A DNA stretch of 64,000 nt from Pedobacter changchengzhani (GCF_004354365.1 NZ_SJCY01000005.1:62001-126000), one strand, 5' to 3'. Shown: positions 54,763-64,000, counted from the stretch's first letter. The notes: generated from the letters alone by a model not told the origin. Numbers and translations: made by a program.

Positions 54763-56298
54763 ATGAAAAACATAAAATATCTTTTACTTGCGTTATTTAT
54801 TTTTCTCGCTACCCCGGGTTGCAAAAAGTTTTTAAACGTAGAGCCGATTGATGCGCTTTCGGGAAATAATTTTTGGAAGTCTAAAACAGACGTGGAAAAC
54901 TTCATGAACGGAATCTATTATAGATTAAGAGATAAAGTAGGTGGCACGCAAGATTTTTACAACTTCAACGAACGAAGCTTCTTCCCTATGTTGGAAATGA
55001 GAGGTAACTTTATAAACTCTAATGGTTTTGAAGGTAGCCAAACCGTTTCGAATTTGGTAAATAACAACATGAACGCTATTTACTATGGTAATGGAAGGTT
55101 TGATTATTTAGCACAGCAAGTGATGAGTTGGAAAGTATTTTACGACATCATCGCAGCGTCAAACATTTTGATTCTCGAATCAGATAAGGTGCCATCGAGT
55201 AGTTTGTCTGATACAGAAAAGAAACAATACAAGGCACAAGCAGTATTTATGCGCAACTTGAGTTACTTATATATTTGTAGGCTTTTTGGCGATGCTGTTT
55301 ATTATACAGATGCCTACCACAGTAAACCATTACCTAGAATAGACCAAGTTGAGGTAATGGATAAATGTATTGCAGATATGGCAGCTTACAAAAATGATTT
55401 GCCGGTTGCTTATGCTGATGCGAGTTATAAGGGGTTTAGGCCTACCCAAGCAAGTGCTGATGCGTTAATGATGCACCTGAATATGTGGGCATCTGCTTTT
55501 ACTAAAAATGATAAAAATGTTTACTATAGAAATGTGTTAACTTTAATGGCCGATCTTGATAAATATACGGCCTATAAAGTTTTACCAATTACGCCTGCGA
55601 ATACAAAATTAATTTTTAAGGGCAACAGTGTAGAGAATTTATTTGGGGTATTGCAAAGTTCCAATACTGGAGAGTCATTTTCTCGCACGGCTGGGTATTC
55701 ATTTTATTTTTCACATTACCCTTATGCTGGTAACGTAACACAAACTAATAGCTTTTTGTCTTATAGTTCTTATAATATTTCACTTTTATTTAAGCCAGGC
55801 CAAGCAGACAATAGAAAGGATATTTGGTTCGATAACTATGATAGCGGGAATGGTAGTTTTCAATTTAAAAAATTTGCAAACACTTTTTCTACTGGATCAG
55901 GTTCTAGCAGTTATGTTGGAAGTGATGATGCAGCGATAATATTTAGATTGCCTGATGCCATTTTATTGGCTGCGGAAGCAGCTGCAGAGCTTGATAATGA
56001 TGACTTAGCTAGAAGTTTAGCAAATAGAATTACTGCGGCAGCGGGCGCATCGCCGATTAGTATTGGTGGAGAGTTTTTAAAGGATTTAATTTTTCAAGAG
56101 CGGACTAAAGAATTAATTGGTGAAGGACAGTTTTATTTTGATTTGGTGAGGACAAAGAAAATACTCAATTTCAAATATACCGCAAATGCAATGTCTGTTT
56201 CAGATTACAATGCAAAAGCATGGACATGGCCTTTATATCTCTCGCCAGAAGAGAAAGCGGCAAATCCATTTTTAGTTGGTAATAGTTTTTGGAATTAA
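54763..56298 (+). CDS. SusD/RagB-type lipoprotein (second pair)
   Basis: A 511-residue lipoprotein (lipobox LATPGCKKFLNVEPID, the common SusD start). The helical body has FWKSKTDVENFMNGIYYRLR, AQAVFMRNLSYLYICRLFGD (the AxxRAFxYFxLVRxxGD-type block) and FQERTKELIGEGQFYFDLVR. It forms the lid of the second SusC transporter. The gene overlaps or abuts the next gene's possible start codons. Confidence 0.92.
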   Translation: MKNIKYLLLALFIFLATPGCKKFLNVEPIDALSGNNFWKSKTDVENFMNGIYYRLRDKVGGTQDFYNFNERSFFPMLEMRGNFINSNGFEGSQTVSNLVNNNMNAIYYGNGRFDYLAQQVMSWKVFYDIIAASNILILESDKVPSSSLSDTEKKQYKAQAVFMRNLSYLYICRLFGDAVYYTDAYHSKPLPRIDQVEVMDKCIADMAAYKNDLPVAYADASYKGFRPTQASADALMMHLNMWASAFTKNDKNVYYRNVLTLMADLDKYTAYKVLPITPANTKLIFKGNSVENLFGVLQSSNTGESFSRTAGYSFYFSHYPYAGNVTQTNSFLSYSSYNISLLFKPGQADNRKDIWFDNYDSGNGSFQFKKFANTFSTGSGSSSYVGSDDAAIIFRLPDAILLAAEAAAELDNDDLARSLANRITAAAGASPISIGGEFLKDLIFQERTKELIGEGQFYFDLVRTKKILNFKYTANAMSVSDYNAKAWTWPLYLSPEEKAANPFLVGNSFWN

Positions 56299-56303
56299 TA
56301 GTT

Positions 56304-57050
56304 ATGAAAATGCATAATATGAAAAAGTTTTTATTTTTAATGCTGATAGCAGCAACAATGTTAGCTTTCGGCTGCAAAAAGTATTATTTTGATGGTGGTT
56401 TGCACCAAGCAAATTACAGTGGCAATATGCTACAATATTTGCAATCAAACCCCGCTATGTTCGACTCTACAGTTAGGGTGATAAATTTAGCTGGCATGAA
56501 AGATGTTATTGAAAAAGAGCAGGTTACTTTTTTTGCGCCACCAAGTGGATCAATATTTAAAACCATAAAGCGGTTAAATCAATATTTAAAATTTAAAGGA
56601 AAGGATACCGTTTCAAAATTAGAACAGATTAAGCCGGAAGTTTGGAGAAACACATTGGCCGAGTATGTATTTAAAGGGAAAAATCTGCTTAAAGACTATC
56701 CTCAAAGAGATACACTTTCTTTTGTGGCTTTTCCGGGGCAAAGTTATACTTCTTACGATGGACGCATCATGAATGTTGGCGTAATATTTAACGATGTGGT
56801 AGTTCAAAATGGTGAGGGCTCAGTTGTATCAAGAGTAGCTTACGCAGGCTATAGGCAATTATATCTTGCGTATATTCCCGATTTATCTAATCCAAAGGTT
56901 TCTTTGGTAAATATTCCGGTGGCAACTTCAGATATACAACCTACTAATGGTGTGCTACACGTTCTTAATAGAAACAGGCATAATTTCGGTTTTGATACCG
57001 ACGAATTTATAGACCGTGCCATCTCGGCTGGAATTACGCCAGCACCTTAA
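56304..57050 (+). CDS. Fasciclin-domain lipoprotein (second)
   Basis: A 248-residue lipoprotein. The start is taken at the ATG at 56304 because an upstream TTG at 56289 lies inside the SusD gene; ATGs at 56310 and 56319 are also possible. The lipobox is LAFGCKKY. The fasciclin-like domain includes YSGNMLQYLQSNPAMFDSTV, VTFFAPPSGSIFKTIKRLNQ and the closing VLNRNRHNFGFDTDEF. It is the counterpart of the first fasciclin protein, placed after the second SusCD. Confidence 0.85.
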   Translation: MKMHNMKKFLFLMLIAATMLAFGCKKYYFDGGLHQANYSGNMLQYLQSNPAMFDSTVRVINLAGMKDVIEKEQVTFFAPPSGSIFKTIKRLNQYLKFKGKDTVSKLEQIKPEVWRNTLAEYVFKGKNLLKDYPQRDTLSFVAFPGQSYTSYDGRIMNVGVIFNDVVVQNGEGSVVSRVAYAGYRQLYLAYIPDLSNPKVSLVNIPVATSDIQPTNGVLHVLNRNRHNFGFDTDEFIDRAISAGITPAP

Positions 57051-57084
57051 ATTTATTTTGATATTTTATAAATACAATAAAAAT

Positions 57085-58755
57085 ATGACAACAAAAATTA
57101 AAAATTATAGAAGCTACCTAACCATGTTTGCATTTTTAGTAGCGTTAGTTGTTGTTTCTTGTACTAAAGAAAAGCAGTTGGGCGTAAACCCGTACGACGG
57201 CAGACCGCCATTAGGTATTTCAATTTCGACCAAATCTATTGATCAAACAGAGGTAAGTTCGGGCGAATCTGTAGAAGTAGCTGTAGGTGGATTAAAAATG
57301 AAAGATTATAAAGACGCAGACATAAAAATCTACGTTAATGAAATTTTAGCACCTTTAGCCTCTAGAACTGATACAACGCTAACATTTAACGTACCCCTTG
57401 ATGCCAGTACTGGTAGCATGTGGATTACCGTTAACAACCAAACTTTTTTTGGTCCAGTAATTAAAATTGCAGGTAAGGTTGAGGTTGATGATCAGTTTAA
57501 AATTGTCAATGGCCCATCTAATTTACTTGGAAGTAATACCGTTTTCGATATTGAAAAACTGCCTAGTGGTAAGTTTTGGTTGGGTGGTGCTTTTACTGAT
57601 TTCGAGCAAAAAGGTACTCAAAAATTGCCGATCGGCGGTATAGTACAAGTAGATGCCAGTGGTAAGTACACTACCGAGGGTATAGATTTTGGGAAAGGTG
57701 TGGGCGGTGGAGCTGGTGTAGTGTTTACTATGGCGCGAATACCTACCGGAACGCAACAGGACAAAGTAATTATTGGTGGAAACTTCTATAGTTTTAATTC
57801 TACAAGAGTAAATAGACAAGTTTTAAATAGCTTAGCTAGATTAAACGAAGATGGTACGCTAGATAGTATTGTGGTACAGGTTGCTAACCCTAAGCCTGGT
57901 GAAACTTATAAAAATTTAGACACCGTACCTGCATTTAATGCAGGTGTTAATGGTTTCGTAACTAAAGTAATCCCTTTTGGAGATAAGGTGTATGTTATTG
58001 GCGATTTTACGAGTTTTACCAGAATATTTTATGATAACTCTACCTACGACCAAAAATATTACGATAACACGAAGATGAGACAATTGGTGAGGGTTAATGA
58101 AGACGGATCGTTAGATTCAACTTTTCATTACAATAAGTTAACACGTCAAAGTGCGATTGGTGCAAACGGTGGTATAAGCAGTGCAATTATGCAACGAGAT
58201 GGTAAATTGATTCTCGTAGGTTCTTTTACAACTTTTAATGGCACTCCAGCTAACCGTATTGTACGCCTAAACTTAGATGGTAGTGTGGATAACAGCTTTA
58301 ATGTTGGGTCTGGTGCTGATAATGACATATACACGATCCGCTACAACGAAAATACAGATCAAATAACATTGGCCGGTTTGTTTACCAAATTTAATGGTAA
58401 AAATTTAACAGGTTTAAATTTACTTAATGCTGATGGATCAAATAACACTAATTTTGTACCTTTAAAGACAGCGGGCGGAGTAACTAGTTTTGCTGGACAA
58501 CTAAATAATGGAAAAATTATTGTTTCAGGTTCATTTAAGACGTATGGAACGTATCTGCGACAAGGATTTATGATTTTGAACAGTGATGGATCACTAGCTG
58601 TAGGTTACAACAATACTGGTGGTTTCCAGGGCAACATTACAGATATGGTAGAAACGCCGTTGTTTAATGGTACGCAAGTAACTTTTGTAGGGAACATTCA
58701 AAGGTTTAATACTATTCTTCCGCATAACGTACTTCGAATTATTATCAAAGATTAA
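57085..58755 (+). CDS. DUF5008-type lipoprotein with delta-60 repeats
   Basis: The start at 57085 gives a lipoprotein signal ending VVVSCTKEK; the longer frame from 57016 overlaps the previous gene. The 556-residue product has an N-terminal TIG/IPT-like domain (ISISTKSIDQTEVSSGESVE) and then beta-propeller-like delta-60 repeats: LNEDGTLDSI, VNEDGSLDSTFHYN, LNLDGSVDNSFNVGSG, LNADGSNNTNF, with GGNFYSFN- and GSFTTFNGTP-type strands between them. No catalytic residues are recognised. A surface ligand-binding role is likely. Confidence 0.75.
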   Translation: MTTKIKNYRSYLTMFAFLVALVVVSCTKEKQLGVNPYDGRPPLGISISTKSIDQTEVSSGESVEVAVGGLKMKDYKDADIKIYVNEILAPLASRTDTTLTFNVPLDASTGSMWITVNNQTFFGPVIKIAGKVEVDDQFKIVNGPSNLLGSNTVFDIEKLPSGKFWLGGAFTDFEQKGTQKLPIGGIVQVDASGKYTTEGIDFGKGVGGGAGVVFTMARIPTGTQQDKVIIGGNFYSFNSTRVNRQVLNSLARLNEDGTLDSIVVQVANPKPGETYKNLDTVPAFNAGVNGFVTKVIPFGDKVYVIGDFTSFTRIFYDNSTYDQKYYDNTKMRQLVRVNEDGSLDSTFHYNKLTRQSAIGANGGISSAIMQRDGKLILVGSFTTFNGTPANRIVRLNLDGSVDNSFNVGSGADNDIYTIRYNENTDQITLAGLFTKFNGKNLTGLNLLNADGSNNTNFVPLKTAGGVTSFAGQLNNGKIIVSGSFKTYGTYLRQGFMILNSDGSLAVGYNNTGGFQGNITDMVETPLFNGTQVTFVGNIQRFNTILPHNVLRIIIKD

Positions 58756-58778
58756 TTCAATTTCTAACCTAACAGATT

Positions 58779-60482
58779 ATGAAAAAAAATATAAATAAAA
58801 TTCTTACATCGCGCTTATTCCTAATTGTGTGCTTTTTTGGTACTATTTTAGGTGCATCGTCTTGTAACAAAGAATTCAATAACGTGTTGCCACAGTCATT
58901 TAAGAATGACACTGCTGGTTTGGGTGCAGGTAGTAAGGTCTTGTATATCATTTTAGACGGAGTTAAAGGGTCAGAACTACAAACCTTAGCGCCAACAAAC
59001 ATTACCTTATTAAATAGAAAAGCTACGTATTCTTTTGATGCGTTGTCAGATTCTAAAACAAACGTGATTACAGATGCATCGGCATGGACAACTATGATCA
59101 CCGGTGTCGATTATACCAAGCATCATGTTACATCAGAAGATTTTGCTGGGTTAGATTTACAAGCTACGCCTACAATTTTTAAGAGAGTTAAGGACAACAA
59201 AGCTAACGCACGTACCGCATCCTTTGCATCAGTGGCTTTATTTAATGATAAGTTGGCCGGTGATGCAACCGTTAAACAGACTTTGGCAACCGATGTGGCA
59301 GTGAAAACAGCAGCAGTGAGCGAAATATCGGCAAACAATCCTACCCTTGTAGTGGCTCAATTTCATGGAGCAGAAACTGCAGGCATACAGGGCGGTTTTG
59401 TATCAACGAATACTAACTACGCACAATCTATTAAAACTTTAGATGGATATGTTGGCGAATTATTAGCTGCTATTAAGGCACGTAAGGCTTATGGAAGCGA
59501 AAATTGGTTAATCGTTATTTCTTCTAACAAAATAGGCGGCCCCTCTGGTGGCGATTTTAGTGCTAATCCATTTGAGGATCAATCAAGGAATATTTTTATG
59601 GCGTATTATAATTTAAAATTTGCGCCCACCAAGGTCGCCAAACCCGATCCAAATAGTTTTCCTTTTACAGGTACGGCACCTCGTATCTCGGGTGATAAGT
59701 CTGCAGTGCAAACCAATACAGCTATTGGCAACTTTGGTAATACTGGAGAGTTTACCTACATGTTTAAATGGAGAGATGATAACGGGAATGGTCAATATTA
59801 TCCGTATTTTATGGGTAAACGACAAGATTTGGGTGCAGTGCACGGTGGCGACCCTGGGTGGACATTGTTAAAGGCTGGCAATGATTTTCAGAGTTATATA
59901 TTTGGAAGTAGAATAGACAAGGGTGATAGTATGTCTGATGGAAAATGGCACACTTATGCATTTACGATTCGTAACATAAATGGAACTAGGACTTTTACTG
60001 TTTATTTTGATGGACAAAATATAGGTAGCAGAGGCTACACTAATACAGATAATAACTTCCCATTGAGACTGCAAGGCGAACCAAATAACGGTATTAACAT
60101 GTTGTTTAGAGATATTGCCTTATTCAATGTTGGGATGAATGACGCTGATGTAGCTAAAACGATGAGGTCTCAGTTAGCTCCTGGAGATAATTTTTACGAC
60201 AAACTAATTGGTTACTGGCCTGGCGATGAAACTGAGGGAACCATTATGTATGATAAAGTCGGTAATAATAACTTTACATATAGTGATGGCATGCAGTTTT
60301 CAAGTTTTGAAGAGATTTCTCCAAATATTTCTCCAAGACTTACTGAAGATACATTTAGGTCTGTACCTAATGCTGTGGATGCGCCTTTGTTAGTTTATAA
60401 TTGGTTAGGTATTGCCGTTTCTTCGCAGTGGAATTTGTCTGGAAAATTGTTTATTCCAAAGTTAAATTTACCTACAAATTAA
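58779..60482 (+). CDS. DUF4983-type lipoprotein: phosphodiesterase-like domain lacking the His motif, plus LamG-like domain
   Basis: A 567-residue lipoprotein (lipobox GASSCNKE). Residues about 50-290 resemble the alkaline-phosphatase/type-I phosphodiesterase fold: VLYIILDGVKGSELQTLAPT (first metal Asp) and SAWTTMITGVDYTKHHV. At the expected DHG-type metal motif it reads ISSNKIGGPSGG, with no His, so it is probably inactive. Residues about 300-520 form a concanavalin-like LamG domain (DGKWHTYAFTIRNINGTRTF, TVYFDGQNIGS). A related protein starts at 62464. Confidence 0.7.
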   Translation: MKKNINKILTSRLFLIVCFFGTILGASSCNKEFNNVLPQSFKNDTAGLGAGSKVLYIILDGVKGSELQTLAPTNITLLNRKATYSFDALSDSKTNVITDASAWTTMITGVDYTKHHVTSEDFAGLDLQATPTIFKRVKDNKANARTASFASVALFNDKLAGDATVKQTLATDVAVKTAAVSEISANNPTLVVAQFHGAETAGIQGGFVSTNTNYAQSIKTLDGYVGELLAAIKARKAYGSENWLIVISSNKIGGPSGGDFSANPFEDQSRNIFMAYYNLKFAPTKVAKPDPNSFPFTGTAPRISGDKSAVQTNTAIGNFGNTGEFTYMFKWRDDNGNGQYYPYFMGKRQDLGAVHGGDPGWTLLKAGNDFQSYIFGSRIDKGDSMSDGKWHTYAFTIRNINGTRTFTVYFDGQNIGSRGYTNTDNNFPLRLQGEPNNGINMLFRDIALFNVGMNDADVAKTMRSQLAPGDNFYDKLIGYWPGDETEGTIMYDKVGNNNFTYSDGMQFSSFEEISPNISPRLTEDTFRSVPNAVDAPLLVYNWLGIAVSSQWNLSGKLFIPKLNLPTN

Positions 60483-60492
60483 TTTTAAAATT

Positions 60493-62451
60493 ATGAAACA
60501 TAATATGAAACATAATCTTCTTACAAAATTAATCGTATTATCCTGTATAAGCGTTTTCTTTTCTTGTAAAAAATATGGTTACGATGTTCCGGATGGTTAT
60601 GCAGATGCATCAGGCAATGTAGCTAACGGACAGATAGACACCAATATGAAGTTTATTGATAAATCTTTATATGGTAAAGCTAGGGTTTTTCCTGGTTTGG
60701 TTGATGTAAGTGAACCACGTGTTAAAGATGCCAAATTTACATTAGATTTAAATTTTACGGATCAAACAGCACAAAATTTAAGAATTGCTGTAGCCCCTCA
60801 GCCTCAGTTTAGTACTGGCTATTACGCAGCACCCGGCGAGTTGATAAAAATCGTTGTACCTGCTGGTATTGAAGGTTTAACGATGCAAATTGGCGGTCAT
60901 ACTGATGATTTATCCGCTTCTACTTCATTGTTAAGAGATCCAATAATTTACATGCGTCAAATTTTGTATTCGGGCGTAAATTACGTAAGAAATCTTTACG
61001 GAGGTACCATATACATCAATGCAACGCGAGCATATCCAACGCCTGTTCAGTTTACCATCTCAAATGCGGTTGTTTCGCCCGATTTTATTTTGGGTGTTTC
61101 TAATGATGCAAATTGGGTGGCACAAGTTAAAGCATCCAAAGTACCATGGTTGGAACTTAGGAGCAAGCGCGTAATATTTTTAGTGCCAAGAGATAAGATC
61201 GTTGCAAGTTTTAGTTCTGCGGAGCCTTACACCAATCCAACAGCCACTATGACTAAATGGAATGAAGTGTTTGATCTTGATTACAATGGGTGGATGGGCT
61301 TATCTGATAATGCACCAGACATACGAGATAGAAGTCCACAAGGGGCTTGGAGAGGTGCATTAGACATTCAAATAAGTGAAGGCTATGGACACAGTGGTTT
61401 TCCATTTATGGCTTATGATGATGATTATTGGTTTGGCACGTTTGCCAGTTTTAAGAATGTTACCACAAGCCAAAATATGTGGGGTGCCTACCATGAATTT
61501 GGTCATAACATGCAGCAAGCAAACGTTTGGAGTTGGAGCACACTTACCGAAACGACCAATAACCTTTTTGAATTTAAAATTGCTAAAAGAATTGGTGCAG
61601 ATTTCAGTTCATTGCACCCAGCACCACCGGTAGAGTTTCCAAAAGCATTGGCTTATGCAGCTGATAATCGTTTAGGCAAAAATTTCGATTCTGATGCAGG
61701 TATGAATGATTACTTTAGAAGGCTGGTTCCGTTTTTACAAATTTTTGAGAAATATGGTTACGGTGCAATGACTTATTTATATACAGAAGCACGTCATGCG
61801 CCTAGGTTGAATTTCAATGATATTTCAAAACATAATTTTACATACGAGAAATTGTCTGATTATGCTAGAACAGATTTAGCACCGTTTTTTAGAGCTTGGG
61901 GTATTACAATAAGCGATGCAGTAGCGGCAAAGGTTGCTGGCAAATATCCAGCACTTACTACAAATTTGTGGGCTTATAATCCACTTACAGGGCAGGGAGG
62001 AAACGATACGTTTCAAGAACCTTTTACCACTTCTATAGTCTCTGTAAGTTCTGATGACCAGGGTGATGGTTGGGGTCCCGAGTTTTTGGTTGACGGAGAT
62101 TTTTCAGATGGTGTTAATTATTGGTCTTCCTTTAGCAATAATTATCCTATTTCAATAGTAATACAAGAAGATAATGCAAGTCCTAAATATGTAAAGGGTG
62201 TTAGGTTTGCTAATCGGAATCCCTATGGTCTTGATAGGCATCCGGGTAAAATTGATATTTATACAAGTTTAGATAATATAACCTATACTCAGTCTGGCAC
62301 ATTCAATATGGACAACTCTATAGGCGCACAAGATTATATTTTCGCCGGAGGCCCTATATTAACAAAGTATGTAAAGTGTATCATCCGGAATGGAACACCG
62401 GGCGGTCAAGACTTTGTGTCTTTATCAGAATGTAATCTTATTCAGCCGTAA
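60493..62451 (+). CDS. M60-family (enhancin/SslE-like) zinc peptidase lipoprotein with C-terminal discoidin-like domain
   Basis: A 652-residue lipoprotein (lipobox VFFSCKKY); ATG codons at 60493 and 60505 are both possible. The peptidase contains HEFGHN with His334, Glu335, His338 and the third ligand Glu353 in LTETT, spaced 14 residues after His338, within the M60 rule. It is preceded by the M60 beta-domain (IVVPAGIEGLTMQIGGHTDD). The C-terminal 150 residues (FLVDGDFSDGVNYWSSFS) form an F5/8-type carbohydrate-binding fold. M60 enzymes cleave O-glycosylated proteins such as mucins. It is the one clear catalytic protein of the locus. Confidence 0.88.
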   Translation: MKHNMKHNLLTKLIVLSCISVFFSCKKYGYDVPDGYADASGNVANGQIDTNMKFIDKSLYGKARVFPGLVDVSEPRVKDAKFTLDLNFTDQTAQNLRIAVAPQPQFSTGYYAAPGELIKIVVPAGIEGLTMQIGGHTDDLSASTSLLRDPIIYMRQILYSGVNYVRNLYGGTIYINATRAYPTPVQFTISNAVVSPDFILGVSNDANWVAQVKASKVPWLELRSKRVIFLVPRDKIVASFSSAEPYTNPTATMTKWNEVFDLDYNGWMGLSDNAPDIRDRSPQGAWRGALDIQISEGYGHSGFPFMAYDDDYWFGTFASFKNVTTSQNMWGAYHEFGHNMQQANVWSWSTLTETTNNLFEFKIAKRIGADFSSLHPAPPVEFPKALAYAADNRLGKNFDSDAGMNDYFRRLVPFLQIFEKYGYGAMTYLYTEARHAPRLNFNDISKHNFTYEKLSDYARTDLAPFFRAWGITISDAVAAKVAGKYPALTTNLWAYNPLTGQGGNDTFQEPFTTSIVSVSSDDQGDGWGPEFLVDGDFSDGVNYWSSFSNNYPISIVIQEDNASPKYVKGVRFANRNPYGLDRHPGKIDIYTSLDNITYTQSGTFNMDNSIGAQDYIFAGGPILTKYVKCIIRNGTPGGQDFVSLSECNLIQP

Positions 62452-62463
62452 TACTCTAATACT

Positions 62464-64000
62464 ATGAAAAATCAAAAGTTATATACATTATTTATTTTTG
62501 CCTGCGCTGGTCTGTTGATGACAGCTTATACAGGCTGCAAAAAGTACGACAATCCACCGCCTGTATTTGAAGATTTAAAAGATTTATCTACAATTCAGCG
62601 AAAAATTCTAATTATCAGTATCGATGGGCTTACTGGGTCGGAGCTAAAAAATGTTGCGCCAACAAATATTGTGGCCTTACAAAAAACTGGTAAATATTCT
62701 TATGATGTACTTAATTCTGCAGTGGCTACAGATGCATCTGGATGGGCTTCATTATTAAAGGGCGTAACTTACGGCAAACATCAAATAAGTAAGAATTCTT
62801 TTGATAGAGACTTAACTGCCACAACGGGCGATTTCGAAGATGCATTAAATACTTACAGAAATATATTCGATTTCGTTTCAGAATTCAAATCTGTAAAAAC
62901 AGCTGTAATAACACCCTGGTTACCACTTAGAGGATATTTAACCAATACAGATTTTTCGCCGATAGTAAATACAGATTTAGCCGTGAAAGATTCTACTGTT
63001 AACATTATTGCCAACCAAACTCAAATTGGTGCACTAATTGTTAACTTTAAAGATGTGGAAGCGGCAGGCGCAAACGGAGGCTTTGTTGCAAGTAATGCAA
63101 ATTACAAGAATGCAATTATTAAAGCTGATGAGTATGTGGGTAATATTACCAAAGCATTGGTCGCTAGAAAGAATTATGCCAAAGAAGATTGGTTGGTAAT
63201 TGTCACTACAAATCATGGTGGCAGTAGTGATGCGCCCGAAAAGGGATTTGTAGTCCTTTCTAATCCTTCAATAAAGCAACAAGAAGTGAAAAAGACAGGC
63301 TATAACGCGCCCTATTTTGGTAGTTTTTATGCCCAAGCAACACCAGGAAACAAAAGTACTGACTTATTTGATGTTGGCCTTACCAATAGCATTACGGTGC
63401 AAATGGATACTAAATTTGGAAATCAAGACTACTATCCTACTTTCTTAGGTAAAAGTACAGGTTTAAGCGGTGGTGACATTACTGGCTGGACCTGGAATCA
63501 CTACGGAGACGAATGGTATGTTACTATAGGAGGTACAGCAAATGGGGGTTATGGTAAATATCAATTAGCTGCAACGGTTGCCCCAGGTACAGCTTGGCAT
63601 ACCTTAACTATGGTAATTAATACGACAGTTAATGGGCAAAACGTGCCTACTGCAAGAACGTTAAGGCTTTATATGGATGGAAATCCTGTAAGTGATGTGC
63701 GAGATGTATTAGATAGAAAAAGTCTCTCTACCCCAGCAATGTTTAAATTGGGTAATATTGTGAGAGGTAATCCTTCTGCCCTTGCCACTTTCTATGCGGC
63801 TAATTTAGAATACTTTAACATTGCATTAGATGATGCCACGATTAAGGCTAATTATAAGCTTAAGGATTTAACTAAACACCCTAATTACGCAAATTTAGTT
63901 GGTTATTGGCCAATGAATGAAGGTGCGTTATCTGTATTGAATAACAGTATAGCCGGTGGCACGAGCTTAAATTTAGCCAACGATTACGCTTGGACTAATT
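62464..64000 (+). CDS. Second DUF4983-type phosphodiesterase-like/LamG lipoprotein (3' truncated by the window)
   Basis: The frame from the ATG at 62464 stays open to the window end (512 residues). Lipobox AYTGCKKY. The phosphodiesterase-like part has ILIISIDGLTGSELKNVAPT, DASGWASLLKGVTYGKHQI and, at the metal site, VTTNHGGSSDAP. That keeps the His but has Asn for the usual Asp. A LamG-like domain follows (AWHTLTMVINTTVNGQNVPT, LRLYMDGNPV). It is a diverged paralogue of the protein at 58779. The C-terminus is outside the window. Confidence 0.75.
   Translation, partial: MKNQKLYTLFIFACAGLLMTAYTGCKKYDNPPPVFEDLKDLSTIQRKILIISIDGLTGSELKNVAPTNIVALQKTGKYSYDVLNSAVATDASGWASLLKGVTYGKHQISKNSFDRDLTATTGDFEDALNTYRNIFDFVSEFKSVKTAVITPWLPLRGYLTNTDFSPIVNTDLAVKDSTVNIIANQTQIGALIVNFKDVEAAGANGGFVASNANYKNAIIKADEYVGNITKALVARKNYAKEDWLVIVTTNHGGSSDAPEKGFVVLSNPSIKQQEVKKTGYNAPYFGSFYAQATPGNKSTDLFDVGLTNSITVQMDTKFGNQDYYPTFLGKSTGLSGGDITGWTWNHYGDEWYVTIGGTANGGYGKYQLAATVAPGTAWHTLTMVINTTVNGQNVPTARTLRLYMDGNPVSDVRDVLDRKSLSTPAMFKLGNIVRGNPSALATFYAANLEYFNIALDDATIKANYKLKDLTKHPNYANLVGYWPMNEGALSVLNNSIAGGTSLNLANDYAWTN

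Noticed and set aside
57016..57084. N-terminal extension of the DUF5008-type protein
   Set aside because: It overlaps the fasciclin gene and would place a polar stretch before the lipoprotein signal.
1..64000. CRISPR arrays, tRNA/rRNA genes, insertion sequences or prophage genes
   Set aside because: No regularly spaced repeats, cloverleaf-like segments, transposase or phage proteins were recognised on either strand.

Overview
The window looks like chromosomal DNA of a Bacteroidota member close to Pedobacter (Sphingobacteriaceae). The reasons are low GC, SusC/SusD pairs, fasciclin, DUF5007, DUF5008 and DUF4983 lipoproteins with lipobox-Cys-Lys-Lys N-termini, FolE/carotenoid genes, and promoters without clear Shine-Dalgarno sequences. 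No tRNA, rRNA, CRISPR array, phage or transposase gene was seen.

Layout. (1) 1-6585: the 3' end of a polysaccharide-utilisation cluster on the + strand. It holds a GH106-like fragment, a GH78-like rhamnosidase, a GH99-like/CBM9 protein, a BNR-4 seven-bladed propeller (GH145/PL-type) and a GH154 (DUF2264) beta-glucuronidase, a set suited to rhamnose-glucuronic acid glycans such as arabinogalactan-protein side chains. (2) 6747-9058: an SDR/DUF2867 protein and a higBA toxin-antitoxin locus whose toxin gene is frameshifted in an A8 run. (3) 9128-14831: idi, crtB and a MarR regulator (carotenoid synthesis), then a divergent TonB-dependent receptor and a TspO-like membrane protein. (4) 15148-24371, - strand: a large GH2 beta-galactosidase; a translationally coupled operon folE-SDR-flavin reductase-FAD oxidoreductase; and crp-glcG-uraH. 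(5) 24526-31579: a DAB inorganic-carbon uptake operon (dabB-dabA) with DUF6671 and threonylcarbamoyl-AMP synthase genes, a convergent LysR regulator and a small orphan gene. (6) 31594-34388: DUF202, exported DsrE-like and M1 peptidase genes. (7) 34638-43800: an L-fucose cluster with two AraC regulators, an L-fuconolactonase-type amidohydrolase, GH29, GH95 and an unassigned large secreted protein. (8) 45103-64000: a long locus with two SusC/SusD pairs, two fasciclin lipoproteins, DUF5007, DUF5008, two alkaline-phosphatase-like/LamG proteins and an M60 glycoprotein-type peptidase. It runs off the window.

How they work together. Regions 7 and 8 together suggest capture and deglycosylation of fucosylated glycoproteins or glycans: fucosidases trim terminal fucose, fucose is oxidised through a lactone, and the M60/SusCD locus handles the peptide-linked remainder. 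This link is inferred from adjacency only. In region 5, an ungapped 74-bp sequence (56 identities by hand count) occurs both upstream of dabB and between the LysR gene and a 93-aa orphan gene. It predicts the regulator's binding site and ties the orphan gene to CO2 supply. TsaC consumes CO2/bicarbonate, which makes its place directly behind the DAB genes notable.

The best candidates for undescribed biology are the DAB-DUF6671-TsaC-LysR-orphan regulon and the double SusCD/fasciclin/M60/pseudo-phosphatase locus with its 32-residue leader lipoprotein.
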